NCBI GenBank assembly: GCA_019308985.1 | Contig: JAFDHB010000019.1 | Location: 1-33,571 of the forward strand | Direction of reading: 5' to 3' | DNA from: Deltaproteobacteria bacterium | GTDB taxonomy: Bacteria; Desulfobacterota; DSM-4660; Desulfatiglandales; HGW-15 | Length of the DNA: 33,571 bases | Part shown: positions 23,203 to 31,797 of the stretch, piece by piece | How the letters are laid out: each line of letters begins with the position of its first letter | How positions within the stretch are numbered: the stretch's first letter is position 1 | Notes under the pieces: model-generated | The model's database searches: none | What the model was told of the DNA's origin: nothing | The model's input: the letters and a program-made list of their open reading frames with translations, nothing else | Translations under genes and position numbers: made by a program

Positions 23203-24195
23203 TCAATTGGCCTGCCCCATCAACCTAGTTATGTTGCCCGAGAAAATGAGCGTCTTGTGTTCCTCCGGGATCTTCAGGTCTTCAATGGACTTGATCGCCC
23301 TTTCAATGTCTCCTATGACGTGGGGGTAGTCTGATCCTAATACCATCCTTTCTGGACCCACGAAGCTATATGCGCACATAAGGGCAGGCTCATAAAAGCT
23401 TACCGTGTCATAATAGAATTCCTTGAGATACTCTATTGCGGGCCGTGAAATATTCTGCTGGCACTCGGGGTATGCCTCGTAGCAATTCTGTATCCTCTCC
23501 GCCAGATAGGGGATCGCTCCTCCAAGGTGGGATACCACAAACTTGAGGTTGGGAAATCTTTCCAATATACCGCCCATGGTCAATCTCACCACCGCCACGC
23601 ACAGGTCCATCTCAAAACCGATCATGGGCCCCAGGCGGTAATCCCGGAAAGTCTCCGTGTCTCTGGGTGTCCTAGGGTGGATGTGAATGGGCAGACTATA
23701 TTCATTCATCCTCTCGTAAAAGGGATAGAGCCTATGATCGTCAAGGTTCATGCCCTTTATGTTAGAGCCGATACACGCCCCCCTGAATCCCAGTTCCTCA
23801 ATGCATCTCTCCAGTTCCCCTACCGTTTTATCAGGGTCCAAGAATGGCAAGGTTGCAAACCCCATGAAATTCTCCGGATGGTCCATTGCAATTCGGGCTA
23901 TCTCGTCGTTGACGACCCTGGCCAGGCCCTCCCCGATCTCCACGGGAAAGATGTCCACGCTGGGGATGGAAAGCGTAAGGATCTGCATATCAAATCCGGC
24001 CCGCTCCATGTCCTCCAATCTGCGCTTGACATCACTCATTGGGGGAGTGATTGTGACAACGCGGGTGCCGTTTTGCACGAGTATGGTCCTATCCCACTGG
24101 TCTTTTTCCACGCTTATACCGACGCTGGAGCCATCCCTCTCCAGTTGCCGTAGAAACTTTTCCGGATAGAAGTGGTTATGTACGTCTATTTTCAT
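23203..24195 (-). CDS. Amidohydrolase-2 (ACMSD-like) family hydrolase/decarboxylase
   Basis: 330 residues of the COG2159 metal-dependent TIM-barrel family. Metal-site candidates are H6 and H8 in VHNHF, the HIHPRTPRD segment, VVSHLGGAIPYLAERI and the late Asp in LGSDYPH. Relatives include aminocarboxymuconate-semialdehyde and gamma-resorcylate decarboxylases and various hydrolases, so the substrate is probably a small carboxylic or aromatic acid. It is preceded by a good GGGAGGAG site and lies 286 bp downstream of the TRAP permease on the same strand, so it may act on the imported compound. It converges on larA with a 17-bp gap. Confidence 0.85.
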   Translation of the reverse strand: MKIDVHNHFYPEKFLRQLERDGSSVGISVEKDQWDRTILVQNGTRVVTITPPMSDVKRRLEDMERAGFDMQILTLSIPSVDIFPVEIGEGLARVVNDEIARIAMDHPENFMGFATLPFLDPDKTVGELERCIEELGFRGACIGSNIKGMNLDDHRLYPFYERMNEYSLPIHIHPRTPRDTETFRDYRLGPMIGFEMDLCVAVVRLTMGGILERFPNLKFVVSHLGGAIPYLAERIQNCYEAYPECQQNISRPAIEYLKEFYYDTVSFYEPALMCAYSFVGPERMVLGSDYPHVIGDIERAIKSIEDLKIPEEHKTLIFSGNITRLMGQAN

Positions 24196-24234
24196 TTCAG
24201 TCTCCTCCCTATTACCCTAAACGCTCAATTGGGT

Positions 24235-24365
24235 GTTACCTGTTATTTGTTATCCGTTATTCAACCCCTCCTGACCGCGCCTTTCCCCTATCTCTACCAG
24301 GGATGAGATATCATTTCAGGTATGGGGCTTGCGAGACCTATAACCAATAACGATCAACAGATAAC
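24235..24365. repeat. Imperfect inverted repeat between TRAP permease and amidohydrolase genes
   Basis: GTTACCTGTTATTTGTTATC with its continuation to 24261 is loosely inverted relative to AATAACGATCAACAGATAAC (24346-24365). The unit GTTATC/GTTATT recurs. It looks like a degenerate dispersed repeat in the 286-bp gap, and could also fold into a long imperfect hairpin. Confidence 0.4.
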
Positions 24366-24481
24366 GCCTGATCCAGTTTTTGGTTCGATTAGGGCATTGA
24401 TTTCATCCGATTATTTCATCTCCCTAATCTTCCCCATATGCATTACTGATCCCGCGCATGGCGGAAATCCCCAGGGTGGCT

Positions 24482-26398
24482 TCATCCGGGCGCGCGGTGC
24501 CGCTGTTTCCTTGAACTTAGGCCTTGCAGAAGCAGAAATACTCCTTCCCCGATGAGCCCGGCCAGCCTGGTATTCCCATTCGGGACAAAGAGGAAGAAGC
24601 TGCATAGAACCAGCAAGAGCCTCTCCCAGGTCCTGACTTCTCTGAGCAGGTATCCTTCGAAAACCACGCCCATGGTCATGGCTCCGAGGAGGACGAAAAA
24701 GAAACTTGAAAACACCTCGGCAAAGGAACCGATCATCAGGATGCCTGGATTGAATATGAATGCCCAGGGCACCAGATAAGCTGCAAAGCCAAGGCGCATC
24801 GCCCTGAAGCCTGTCTTAAAAGGTTCGCCCCCCGCGATCCCCGCTGCAATATACGCATCCACACATACAGGGGGAGTAATGAACGAGAGACACCCGAAAT
24901 AAAAGAGGAACATGTGTGCCGCTATGGGTTCCACACCTGCCTTTATCAAGGCGGGAGCAAGCAGGACCACGGTGAGCAGATACACAGAGACGGCCGTCAT
25001 CCCCATTCCCAGGATGAATGCCGCAAGCCCGGTCAATACAAGAAGTATGCCCAGACTGCCGCCACTCATGTTCAGGAGTTCCGAGGTAAATTTCGTCCCT
25101 GCCCCCGTGATCTCTATGGAACCAACAAGAACTCCTATCCCGGTGCAAAGAGGAATGATAGGCAGCATGCCTTTGGCCGACTCCTCTAGTGCCGTGACCA
25201 GTTTTTTCAGGGTCAGCCGGCTCTTTCTCTTAAAGGAGCTGACGATAATAAGAGCCCCCAGCGTATACATAATACTGGTCTGGGCCGAATACCTCAAACC
25301 GCCCAGAAGAAACAGGAGGAGAGCAAAAGGGAGCAGGTATTGCCACCCGTCCATCAATGTCTTGCGCGCCGAAGGCAGGCTCTCTCGAGGCAGCCCTTTG
25401 AGTCCGATCTTTGCAGCCTCCAGATCGACCTGAAGGAGAAGGGTGCCGTAGTAAGCCATGGCAGGCAAAAAGGCCGCCACGCACACGCTCCAGTAAGTGA
25501 TCTGGAGAAATTCAGCTATGAGGAAGGCCGTAGCGCCCATCACGGGAGGCATAAACATCCCTCCCAGGGATGCGGTTGCCTCCACTGCCCCGGCATAGTT
25601 CCTTTCGTAGCCCGTCTTCTTCATCAGGGGAATAGTGATCTGCCCCGTTGTTGCGACGTTAGCTGCCGTGGAGCCTGAAATGGTCCCGAAAAAAGTGCTG
25701 GCGATCACCGAGGCCTTTGCAGCCCCTCCCCTCAAGTGTCCTGCCGCCGCCAGCGCCAGGTCGTTGAAAAAATCACTTGCGCCGAGGGCACGGAGGAACC
25801 CTCCGAAAATGATGAAGCCCGCCACGATGGTGGACACTATTCCCAGAATCATGCCCCACAACCCCTCTGCGCTGAGGTACATCCATCCCAGGATGATGGG
25901 ATAGGGGAAGCCGGTGCTCCTCAAAAAGCCCGGGAAGTGATTGCTGTATACCGCGTAGAAAAAACTGCAAATTATTATGATGGCCAAGATGGAGCCGATC
26001 GTTCGCCTGATGGCCTCTATAACACAGGCAAAGAGCAGCGCTGCCAGAGCCATTTCATACCCGTAAGTTATCAATCGCCCTTCGGCCACCAGTTGATTGG
26101 CATTGACGGCTATATACGAGGAGCCCGCAATGACCACTATTATCGGAACGATGTCATACCAGGGCAGTTTGTCTCTCGGGGCGCCTTTCTTGAAAGGAAA
26201 CAGAAGAAAAACCAGGGTACAGATCAGGCCGCTGCTTATGGCCCTGTGAGTAATGGAGTAAATCACCACCCCCAAGTAGAAAAAGACGTTGGTCAGGTAT
26301 GCCAGTGTATACAGGGACCAGAGGATCGCCACCACAAGCGCGAGCCTAGATCGGATGCCTCTTTCCCTCCAGCCCACCTCTGTCTTGACAAGTGCCAT
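24482..26398 (-). CDS. TRAP transporter fused permease (4TM/12TM, TAXI type)
   Basis: 638 residues with many hydrophobic segments from about residue 20 to the C-terminus. This is the fused DctQ-DctM layout found with TAXI solute-binding proteins. Family blocks visible include GGAAKASVIASTFFGTISGSTAANVATTG (about 225-255), TASLGGMFMPPVMGATAFL and LFYFGCLSFITPPVCVDAYIAAGI. It uses a sodium or proton gradient to import an organic acid. The TAXI-type binding protein gene lies upstream on the same strand, 345 bp away and separated by a hairpin. The start at 26398 has only a weak ribosome binding site, so a nearby alternative start is possible. Confidence 0.93.
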   Translation of the reverse strand: MALVKTEVGWRERGIRSRLALVVAILWSLYTLAYLTNVFFYLGVVIYSITHRAISSGLICTLVFLLFPFKKGAPRDKLPWYDIVPIIVVIAGSSYIAVNANQLVAEGRLITYGYEMALAALLFACVIEAIRRTIGSILAIIIICSFFYAVYSNHFPGFLRSTGFPYPIILGWMYLSAEGLWGMILGIVSTIVAGFIIFGGFLRALGASDFFNDLALAAAGHLRGGAAKASVIASTFFGTISGSTAANVATTGQITIPLMKKTGYERNYAGAVEATASLGGMFMPPVMGATAFLIAEFLQITYWSVCVAAFLPAMAYYGTLLLQVDLEAAKIGLKGLPRESLPSARKTLMDGWQYLLPFALLLFLLGGLRYSAQTSIMYTLGALIIVSSFKRKSRLTLKKLVTALEESAKGMLPIIPLCTGIGVLVGSIEITGAGTKFTSELLNMSGGSLGILLVLTGLAAFILGMGMTAVSVYLLTVVLLAPALIKAGVEPIAAHMFLFYFGCLSFITPPVCVDAYIAAGIAGGEPFKTGFRAMRLGFAAYLVPWAFIFNPGILMIGSFAEVFSSFFFVLLGAMTMGVVFEGYLLREVRTWERLLLVLCSFFLFVPNGNTRLAGLIGEGVFLLLQGLSSRKQRHRAPG

Positions 26399-26555
26399 CT
26401 CTTCAATATTACCGTCCCTTGATATAGCAGCCCTTTCGTCTCAGCGATACCCTTGCTTCTTTGCTGAATGGTCTTACGAGACCTTTGCAAAACCCATTTT
26501 GGGGACGGCAACATGATTGCCTCACTCCAAAACCAGATGAAATTGCGCAGTGTTT

Positions 26556-26567
26556 ATGCATATGCAT
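26556..26567. promoter_or_regulatory. ATGCATATGCAT palindrome with a third half-site
   Basis: A perfect 12-bp palindrome followed by TGGTGCAT, giving three TGCAT units in about 18 bp. It sits 158 bp upstream of the permease start. On the minus strand a weak TTGTTA/CATAAA promoter pair overlaps it, so it could be an operator. Confidence 0.3.
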
Positions 26568-26663
26568 TGGTGCATTAACAATTCTTGGAGGGTTATGCAA
26601 AGTCCTTGCGATCATTCAGCCCTAATACTTAATGCAAGGAAGCTCAGACCGCAAAAATACTTA

Positions 26664-26689
26664 CTCGCCTACCTTGCTCGGCAGGCGAG
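26664..26689 (-). terminator. Hairpin after the TAXI binding-protein gene (attenuator candidate)
   Basis: CTCGCCT (26664-26670) pairs with AGGCGAG (26683-26689), and outer arms CAGAC (26645-26649) and GTCTG (26692-26696) also match. On the minus strand the inner stem is followed by TAAGTATTTTTGC. Located just after the binding-protein stop and before the permease, it may stop part of the transcripts so that binding protein exceeds permease. Confidence 0.55.
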
Positions 26690-26743
26690 CAGTCTGAAAC
26701 AGATACGCCGTCCTTCAGGCTATCTATTCTTCTTGAGCTCCTG

Positions 26744-27781
26744 CTATTTCTTGAGCATCTTTTCCTGGTAGGCCTGGTTTTCGGGTTTCCACAGGCCGAT
26801 CTCCTTGAAATACCTGATTGCTCCTTCATGGTAAGGAACGGCCATGTTCACCGGCCTGTAATTAACCGACCAGTACCTTGCAGAGGGATGTATATCCACA
26901 AATTCATCACTGTGTTCGAGAATAGCCTTGACCACGCCGTAGACAATATCGGGGTGCATGGCGGCTGAGGTGAACAGGGCGGTCTGGTAGCAGATTGCGT
27001 TGGGCACAGGGCTCTTGTTGCGAAAACGGGGATCATTGGCGGCTATGTCTTGGATGTAATAGCCCTCCATGCGTGATACCACATACTCGGCCTGTTTACT
27101 GGTAAGTGCGATGAACTTGGTCTCCCCCTTTGCCTCGTTGATCTGCATGACCGCGCCGGGCACTACGGGATAAAGGATGGCATCCACCCTGCCCTCGATA
27201 AGGCCCCGTATCGCCTCCTTTATGCTGGAGAATGCCAAGACCGCCTTGAGGTCTTTTACCGTCAACCCGGCGGAGGCCAGCTGATGTTTCGTTATTTCAT
27301 CGAACATAGGATTTGCCTTGAACTTGGCATACACGATCTTTCCCTTTAGATCAGATATGGTCTTGATCCCCGTGTCCGGCGTGGTCCAGAACATGAACAT
27401 GTAGTCATGGCCTGCCATTACCGTGCGCACATCCTGGGGCCCCATCTTGGCGTAAAGCCCCCTGCCGAGAAAGGCATTCAATATGTCGGCGGAATTGTGG
27501 GAGGCAAAATGGGCCCTGCCCTGCTTCATCATGGGAAGCCAGAGTTTGGGGCCGCCCAAGGGCTGCACGATCCAGTTCTCTATGGGGGTGTGTTTCTGGA
27601 TAGGTTTTCCTATGCCCACAAGAACCATATGCACTGTTGCTCCGGGCGCAGGAGATATGGCAGTGACGTCCTTGGGCCACTGAACACCCCATACGCTACT
27701 TCCCGCCCACAGAAAAACAGACAAGAAAAGCGTCAAGGCGACCGAAAAGACATTACTGTTCGACAGTTTCTTTGCCTTCAT
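26744..27781 (-). CDS. TAXI-family TRAP transporter solute-binding protein
   Basis: 345 residues from the ATG at 27781, with AGGAGG eight bases upstream; a GTG at 27790 is the alternative. The N-terminus is a Sec signal (lysine-rich, then VALTLFLSVFLWAGS). The mature protein shows TAXI-type blocks: TAISPAPGATVHMVLVGIGKPI, FASHNSADILNAFLG, TISDLKGKIVYAKF and SIKEAIRGLIEGRVDAILYPV. It binds the substrate in the periplasm and delivers it to the fused permease. The ligand is unknown; many TAXI proteins bind glutamate or other carboxylates. The gene has its own strong promoter. Confidence 0.92.
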   Translation of the reverse strand: MKAKKLSNSNVFSVALTLFLSVFLWAGSSVWGVQWPKDVTAISPAPGATVHMVLVGIGKPIQKHTPIENWIVQPLGGPKLWLPMMKQGRAHFASHNSADILNAFLGRGLYAKMGPQDVRTVMAGHDYMFMFWTTPDTGIKTISDLKGKIVYAKFKANPMFDEITKHQLASAGLTVKDLKAVLAFSSIKEAIRGLIEGRVDAILYPVVPGAVMQINEAKGETKFIALTSKQAEYVVSRMEGYYIQDIAANDPRFRNKSPVPNAICYQTALFTSAAMHPDIVYGVVKAILEHSDEFVDIHPSARYWSVNYRPVNMAVPYHEGAIRYFKEIGLWKPENQAYQEKMLKK

Positions 27782-27910
27782 TTTTTGCACCTCCTGTCAA
27801 GTTAGAATTAGCAAAACCCGAAAAAAGACCTTACCTCACCAATACAACCTTTTCTATAGCCTGACCGTCAAGCAAAAGATAATACCATTTGGCCATTTCA
27901 ACAGGTTCGT

Positions 27911-27939
27911 AAAATAGGCCAGCGGTGGTCCCTTGTCAA
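27911..27939 (-). promoter_or_regulatory. Near-consensus promoter of the TAXI-TRAP unit
   Basis: Minus-strand TTGACA (27934-27939) and TATTTT (27911-27916) with 17-bp spacing. Transcription would start near 27904, leaving a leader of about 120 nt before the ATG at 27781. Confidence 0.65.
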
Positions 27940-28020
27940 GGTCAAAACAGGCCCCTGCTCGCAGACTTACACTCGGTGCCAGTTCTTCAATCCCCTCCCC
28001 AAGCAGAGCAGCGCGAGGAT

Positions 28021-28069
28021 GCTTGCAAGGGCTGAAACCGGCACAGTCCCGTGCAAACCGGAGGCAAGC
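28021..28069. other. Nested hairpin of unknown nature
   Basis: GCTTGC (28021-28026) pairs with GCAAGC (28064-28069); inside, CCGG (28038-28041) pairs with CCGG (28058-28061), and CAC (28042-28044) with GTG (28051-28053) around loop AGTCCC. AAACCGG occurs twice as a direct repeat. No T-tract follows on either strand, and I cannot match it to a known riboswitch. Confidence 0.35.
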
Positions 28070-28174
28070 CAAATATGACGGCCCAGGTCATATCGTTTTC
28101 AGGGGATCCAGTTCATGCCATCTCCAAGGGAGCTCACCGTTCACTACGGCAAGTCGCTCGCCTCATGAGCCGGA

Positions 28175-29992
28175 TTACTTGCCAGAGAACTTCTCCCTCT
28201 GCTTCTCGTAATACTCCACTCCTTCCGGCGCCAAGGATATGGCCTCGTCTATCGTCCGGATGGCCTCCTCCACGAGACCATTGGCATAGTAAGCCTCGGC
28301 CAGGGTATCTAGAAACACAGGGGACCTGTTCAACCTGACCGCCTTCTTGGCCAGGACAAGGGCCCGCTCCTTCTGCCTGATACGCTCATCCGGGGCAGTA
28401 ACCAACAACCATGCAAGATTGTTCAACAGGACAGGCTGGTTCTCATCCAGGGCCAAGGCCTTCTCATAGGCTTCAATAGCCTCTTCGTATTTTCCTGTCT
28501 GGTGATATATCATCGCCAGGTTCCGGTAAAGGGCGACATTGGTGGAGTCTTCGATTAATCGCTGCTTCAATCCCTTTATGACAAGCTGCTCCGTGATCTT
28601 CTGCTTCAGGGGGCTGAAATTGAGCGAATAACCTAAGATTACTATGCCGGCCAGGTAAATGGCGAGTGAGGTAACCAGGAATCTATTATGCCTTCCCTTG
28701 AGGCCTGGTTGTCTTTGCAGGCGACGGAGGTAATCGATCCTTTCTCCGATGCTGAAGTGGTGCCAGCTGGGTAGGTCTCGGATTCTTCCACTCAAGTGGG
28801 CGATCTTTTCAAGGGAACTTATTGTGTATTCCGGATTTCCCATAAGGATTGCCGAATGCATATCGGCCTGGCGCTCAAAGTGCCGCATGAAAAAACCCAT
28901 CACATATCTGAAATAGACAAACATAGAAAACAATATGGGGAGGCTGACCGCTATATAGAACAGGTTCGTTGCCTCTGATCTACCCTTTGAGAAGAGACTC
29001 AGAAACAGGGGTTGAGCGGCAAAGAAATAGTAGGACAAGTCAAAGAGACCCGGGAACAGGACCATGAAGCCGATGAAAAACAAGACATAGAAGAGCATGT
29101 GCCGGTATTTGGCATGCCCCACCTCGTGTGCAAGAACCGCCTTCAACTCATCCACATCGAGCATGTCCAATAGGGCGTCCGTCACAAGGATATAACGATA
29201 CCTGGGGACTATTCCCATTATTCCCGCCGTCATCATCCGTCCTTCAAATATGGGCCAGCGCAAGATGTCTCTGTACCTGAAACCAACTAACTTCAGGAAT
29301 TCCCTCAGTTCTCGGACCTTCACGGAGCCTTCCAAAGGAGTACAACTCCACCAGGACTGTATGAAGCGGGGCATGAAAATCACGAGAATCACCAGGAACG
29401 TGCCAAAAAAGACCACCTGGCCGAGGGGTCTATTCAATAGGCTCTCTGGTCTTGACAGAGGGGTAAGGCCGAGGAGGTCATAGATAAGAGTGAGGACCGC
29501 CCAGGGAAAGAGGATGGGGAGATTGAGTTTCAGGTTGGAAAGAATGAAGGAATTCCTCTTCACATCCGTTTGGAAAGCAACCCTGTAAGCCGGTTGGGCA
29601 AAATACCAGATCGTCACCAGGTACAATATAAAAATGCATACCCCCAGCAGGCCCTGGGCCACAGAGAAATATCTCAACCCGGGCATGCTTTGGATCCAGG
29701 ATTTCAGGTCAAGAAGATAGACATCCAGGGCAAAAAGGATAATTGCAACGATCGAAAGCTTCAATACGTGCGACTGATACGTTCGCGAAAAACCGAACTC
29801 CCCCTTTTGCTCCTGGTCTGTCCCGCTCCGCACCAGACGTTGAAAAAGCCATCGACAATAGAGCGCAAAGAGGATCCAGGTGGAAAGAAACATCGAGACT
29901 GCATGGGCAAGGGACTCATCAGGTTTCGCCACCGGGATGTTTATGTTGTAGATCAGGAGGACTATGATAAAGTATATGATATTATTAAACAT
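28175..29992 (-). CDS. Membrane M48-family metallopeptidase with C-terminal TPR repeats
   Basis: 605 residues. Several transmembrane segments occupy the first 210 residues. The zinc site is HEVGH (H289, E290, H293) with a likely third ligand at E373 (HFERQAD), flanked by two more hydrophobic segments (about 301-320 and 345-370), as in Ste24/HtpX-type peptidases. A further hydrophobic stretch lies at 438-455, and residues about 488-600 carry TPR-like repeats (YRNLAMIYHQTGKYEEAIEAYEKALALDE). The protein probably degrades or processes membrane proteins at the inner membrane, with TPRs selecting partners. It is alone on its strand segment, downstream of rng by 244 bp. The ATG at 29992 has AGGACG upstream. 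Confidence 0.9.
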   Translation of the reverse strand: MFNNIIYFIIVLLIYNINIPVAKPDESLAHAVSMFLSTWILFALYCRWLFQRLVRSGTDQEQKGEFGFSRTYQSHVLKLSIVAIILFALDVYLLDLKSWIQSMPGLRYFSVAQGLLGVCIFILYLVTIWYFAQPAYRVAFQTDVKRNSFILSNLKLNLPILFPWAVLTLIYDLLGLTPLSRPESLLNRPLGQVVFFGTFLVILVIFMPRFIQSWWSCTPLEGSVKVRELREFLKLVGFRYRDILRWPIFEGRMMTAGIMGIVPRYRYILVTDALLDMLDVDELKAVLAHEVGHAKYRHMLFYVLFFIGFMVLFPGLFDLSYYFFAAQPLFLSLFSKGRSEATNLFYIAVSLPILFSMFVYFRYVMGFFMRHFERQADMHSAILMGNPEYTISSLEKIAHLSGRIRDLPSWHHFSIGERIDYLRRLQRQPGLKGRHNRFLVTSLAIYLAGIVILGYSLNFSPLKQKITEQLVIKGLKQRLIEDSTNVALYRNLAMIYHQTGKYEEAIEAYEKALALDENQPVLLNNLAWLLVTAPDERIRQKERALVLAKKAVRLNRSPVFLDTLAEAYYANGLVEEAIRTIDEAISLAPEGVEYYEKQREKFSGK

Positions 29993-30236
29993 CTCGTCCT
30001 AGTGATGAACCTTCCGTGGACTTTTTTCCGCGGACCGATCCAAGGTGTCGGCTGTCGCGCAAAGAACTTTCCCACAAGCCAGTCCGCTCAACGCTCCCAT
30101 TACGTGCGAAACCTGGCCTTCGCCAGGCAAGGAGAAAATTCCGGTCCCAAGGGCACGGTTTCACTATGAATATGAACGGGAGAGAAAGATGGAGCCAAGA
30201 TACCCAGGCAACAGAGTCGAGGCAAAACAGGCTTTT

Positions 30237-31730
30237 TCAATCCTGTTCCTGTTTCTTTATGAATTCCAGAGTGCCTCCGCTCGGGGGCAAAGAAGGGTCG
30301 CCGTCCAAGATGATCGTCACACCATACCTTTGTTCGAACTCAGCAAGCTCTTTCCTTTTTCTGTTCTGCAAGTACGTTGCAACTTCCACAGGAAGGATAC
30401 CGTGTACCTGTTCTACATCCCCTTTCCATACCCTCATCCAAATACGGCGCAAGAAAGAAACTGCCGCTGATTCCACTGACCTTACCACACCCCTGCCCTG
30501 GCAATAGGAACAGACCTGATAGCTTCTTGACTCAATTGAGGGTCTCAGCCGTTGCCTGGTGAGTTCGAGGAGCCCAAACTTGGATATGTGGGATACATCC
30601 GTCTTGGCCCGGTCCTTCTTTAGCTCTTCTCGAATAATCTTCTCCACAGCCCTTATGTGATTCCTATCCTTCATATCAATGAAATCAATAACGACAAGGC
30701 CACCTATATCCCTCAATCGGAGTTGTCTGGGGATCTCGCTTGCGGCTTCCAAGTTGGTGCGATATGCCGTGCTCTCCATATCCTTTCCGATCATTCCCCT
30801 GCCGGAATTCACGTCGATGGAGATAAGTGCCTCGGTGGTATCAATAACTATGGATCCTCCTGACTTCAACGGCACTTTATTGCTGTAAATCATCTCTATC
30901 TGCTTCTCTATCTCGTACTGATCGAAGATCGGCCGCTTGTCTTTGTAAAGCTTTACCTTCCGCTGATTCCGGGGCGAAATGATCTTCATGTAATCCTTGA
31001 TCTTGACATATGTCTCTCGATCATCGACCAGGATCTCGGACACCTCGTTTGTGAAGTGATCCCTCAAGGTGCGAAATCCTATGTCCTGTTCTTGATGTAT
31101 CAGTGAAAGAGGAGGAGCTTCTCTTACCCGACTCTTGATGTCTTTCCAGATCCTCAGGAGCCTATTCAGGTCCTTGGAAAGCTCCCGTTTATTTTGACCG
31201 GCAGCCATGGTCCTGACAATGTACCCGATGCCCTCGGGTAATTTCATCCTGCTCATTACGGTCTTGAGCCTGTTTCTCTCTTCTTCATCCTCTATCTTTC
31301 GGGATATACCGTTAAGAGTTCGGCCCGGCGTGAGTACAATATACCTGCCTGCTATGGACAAATAGGTGGTAAGATGGGCTCCCTTATGGCCGGGCATCTC
31401 CTTCGTAACCTGGACGAGCAACACCTGCCCCTTTTTCGCCATTTTCTCTATGGAGGGTACGCCTTTGTCGTCTGTTAAAGCCTCGGGATTCTGGTAATAC
31501 TCCGGATGGATCTCTGTGGCGGGAAGAAACCCGTTCTTATCGACACCGTAATTAACAAAGCAGGCCTGAAGCCTGGGTTCAACCTTTTCTACAATGCCCT
31601 TGTATATGTTGCCGGTCCTCAGCTCTGTCGTTGAACTCTCTACATAAAACTCGTCCAGCTTGCCGTCCTTTACTATAGCAACCCTGTATTCTTCCGGTTC
31701 AACCGCATTTATCAACATCTTTGTTTTCAC
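30237..31730 (-). CDS. rng: Ribonuclease E/G family endoribonuclease
   Basis: 497 residues, the length of RNase G or of the RNase E catalytic part without the long C-terminal scaffold. The N-terminus (MLINAVEPEEYRVAIVKDGKL) and S1 domain (about 38-125) are typical. Catalytic Asp residues are D306 (SIDVNSGR) and D349 (VVIDFIDM), and the zinc-link is CSYC at C407 and C410, each offset by three from E. coli RNase E. It cleaves single-stranded RNA with 5' monophosphate sensing. The start is GTG at 31730, in keeping with the conserved MK-x-MLINA N-terminus; ATG at 31718 is possible. It lies 67 bp after the activase gene. Confidence 0.95.
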   Translation of the reverse strand: MKTKMLINAVEPEEYRVAIVKDGKLDEFYVESSTTELRTGNIYKGIVEKVEPRLQACFVNYGVDKNGFLPATEIHPEYYQNPEALTDDKGVPSIEKMAKKGQVLLVQVTKEMPGHKGAHLTTYLSIAGRYIVLTPGRTLNGISRKIEDEEERNRLKTVMSRMKLPEGIGYIVRTMAAGQNKRELSKDLNRLLRIWKDIKSRVREAPPLSLIHQEQDIGFRTLRDHFTNEVSEILVDDRETYVKIKDYMKIISPRNQRKVKLYKDKRPIFDQYEIEKQIEMIYSNKVPLKSGGSIVIDTTEALISIDVNSGRGMIGKDMESTAYRTNLEAASEIPRQLRLRDIGGLVVIDFIDMKDRNHIRAVEKIIREELKKDRAKTDVSHISKFGLLELTRQRLRPSIESRSYQVCSYCQGRGVVRSVESAAVSFLRRIWMRVWKGDVEQVHGILPVEVATYLQNRKRKELAEFEQRYGVTIILDGDPSLPPSGGTLEFIKKQEQD

Positions 31731-31797
31731 TGATTACACCCGTGGCACGACACCGCTGTCCGGCGGCAGGAGTTCGGCACTATTGCGTGATTCGCTA

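Larger units (their letters stand above)
26399..26743. other. 345-bp gap between TAXI binding protein and TRAP permease
   Basis: The gap holds the hairpin at 26664-26689, a palindrome at 26556-26567 and a GGTCT-TACG-AGACC hairpin at 26470-26483. GAGACCTTTGCAAAA next to the last resembles a terminal inverted repeat of some insertion sequences, but no second end or transposase was found. No gene is supported. Confidence 0.5.
27782..28174. other. 393-bp gap between M48 peptidase and TAXI genes
   Basis: Contains the TAXI promoter (27911-27939) and a nested hairpin region near 28021-28069. Short frames here on both strands show no domain, no good start site and no relation to neighbours, so no gene is called. 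Confidence 0.5.

Noticed and set aside
25736..26422. 228-codon plus-strand frame
   Set aside because: Antisense to the TRAP permease, of low-complexity polar composition.
27854..28211. Short frames on both strands in the gap upstream of the TAXI gene
   Set aside because: No domain, no good start context, and they overlap the promoter and hairpin region.
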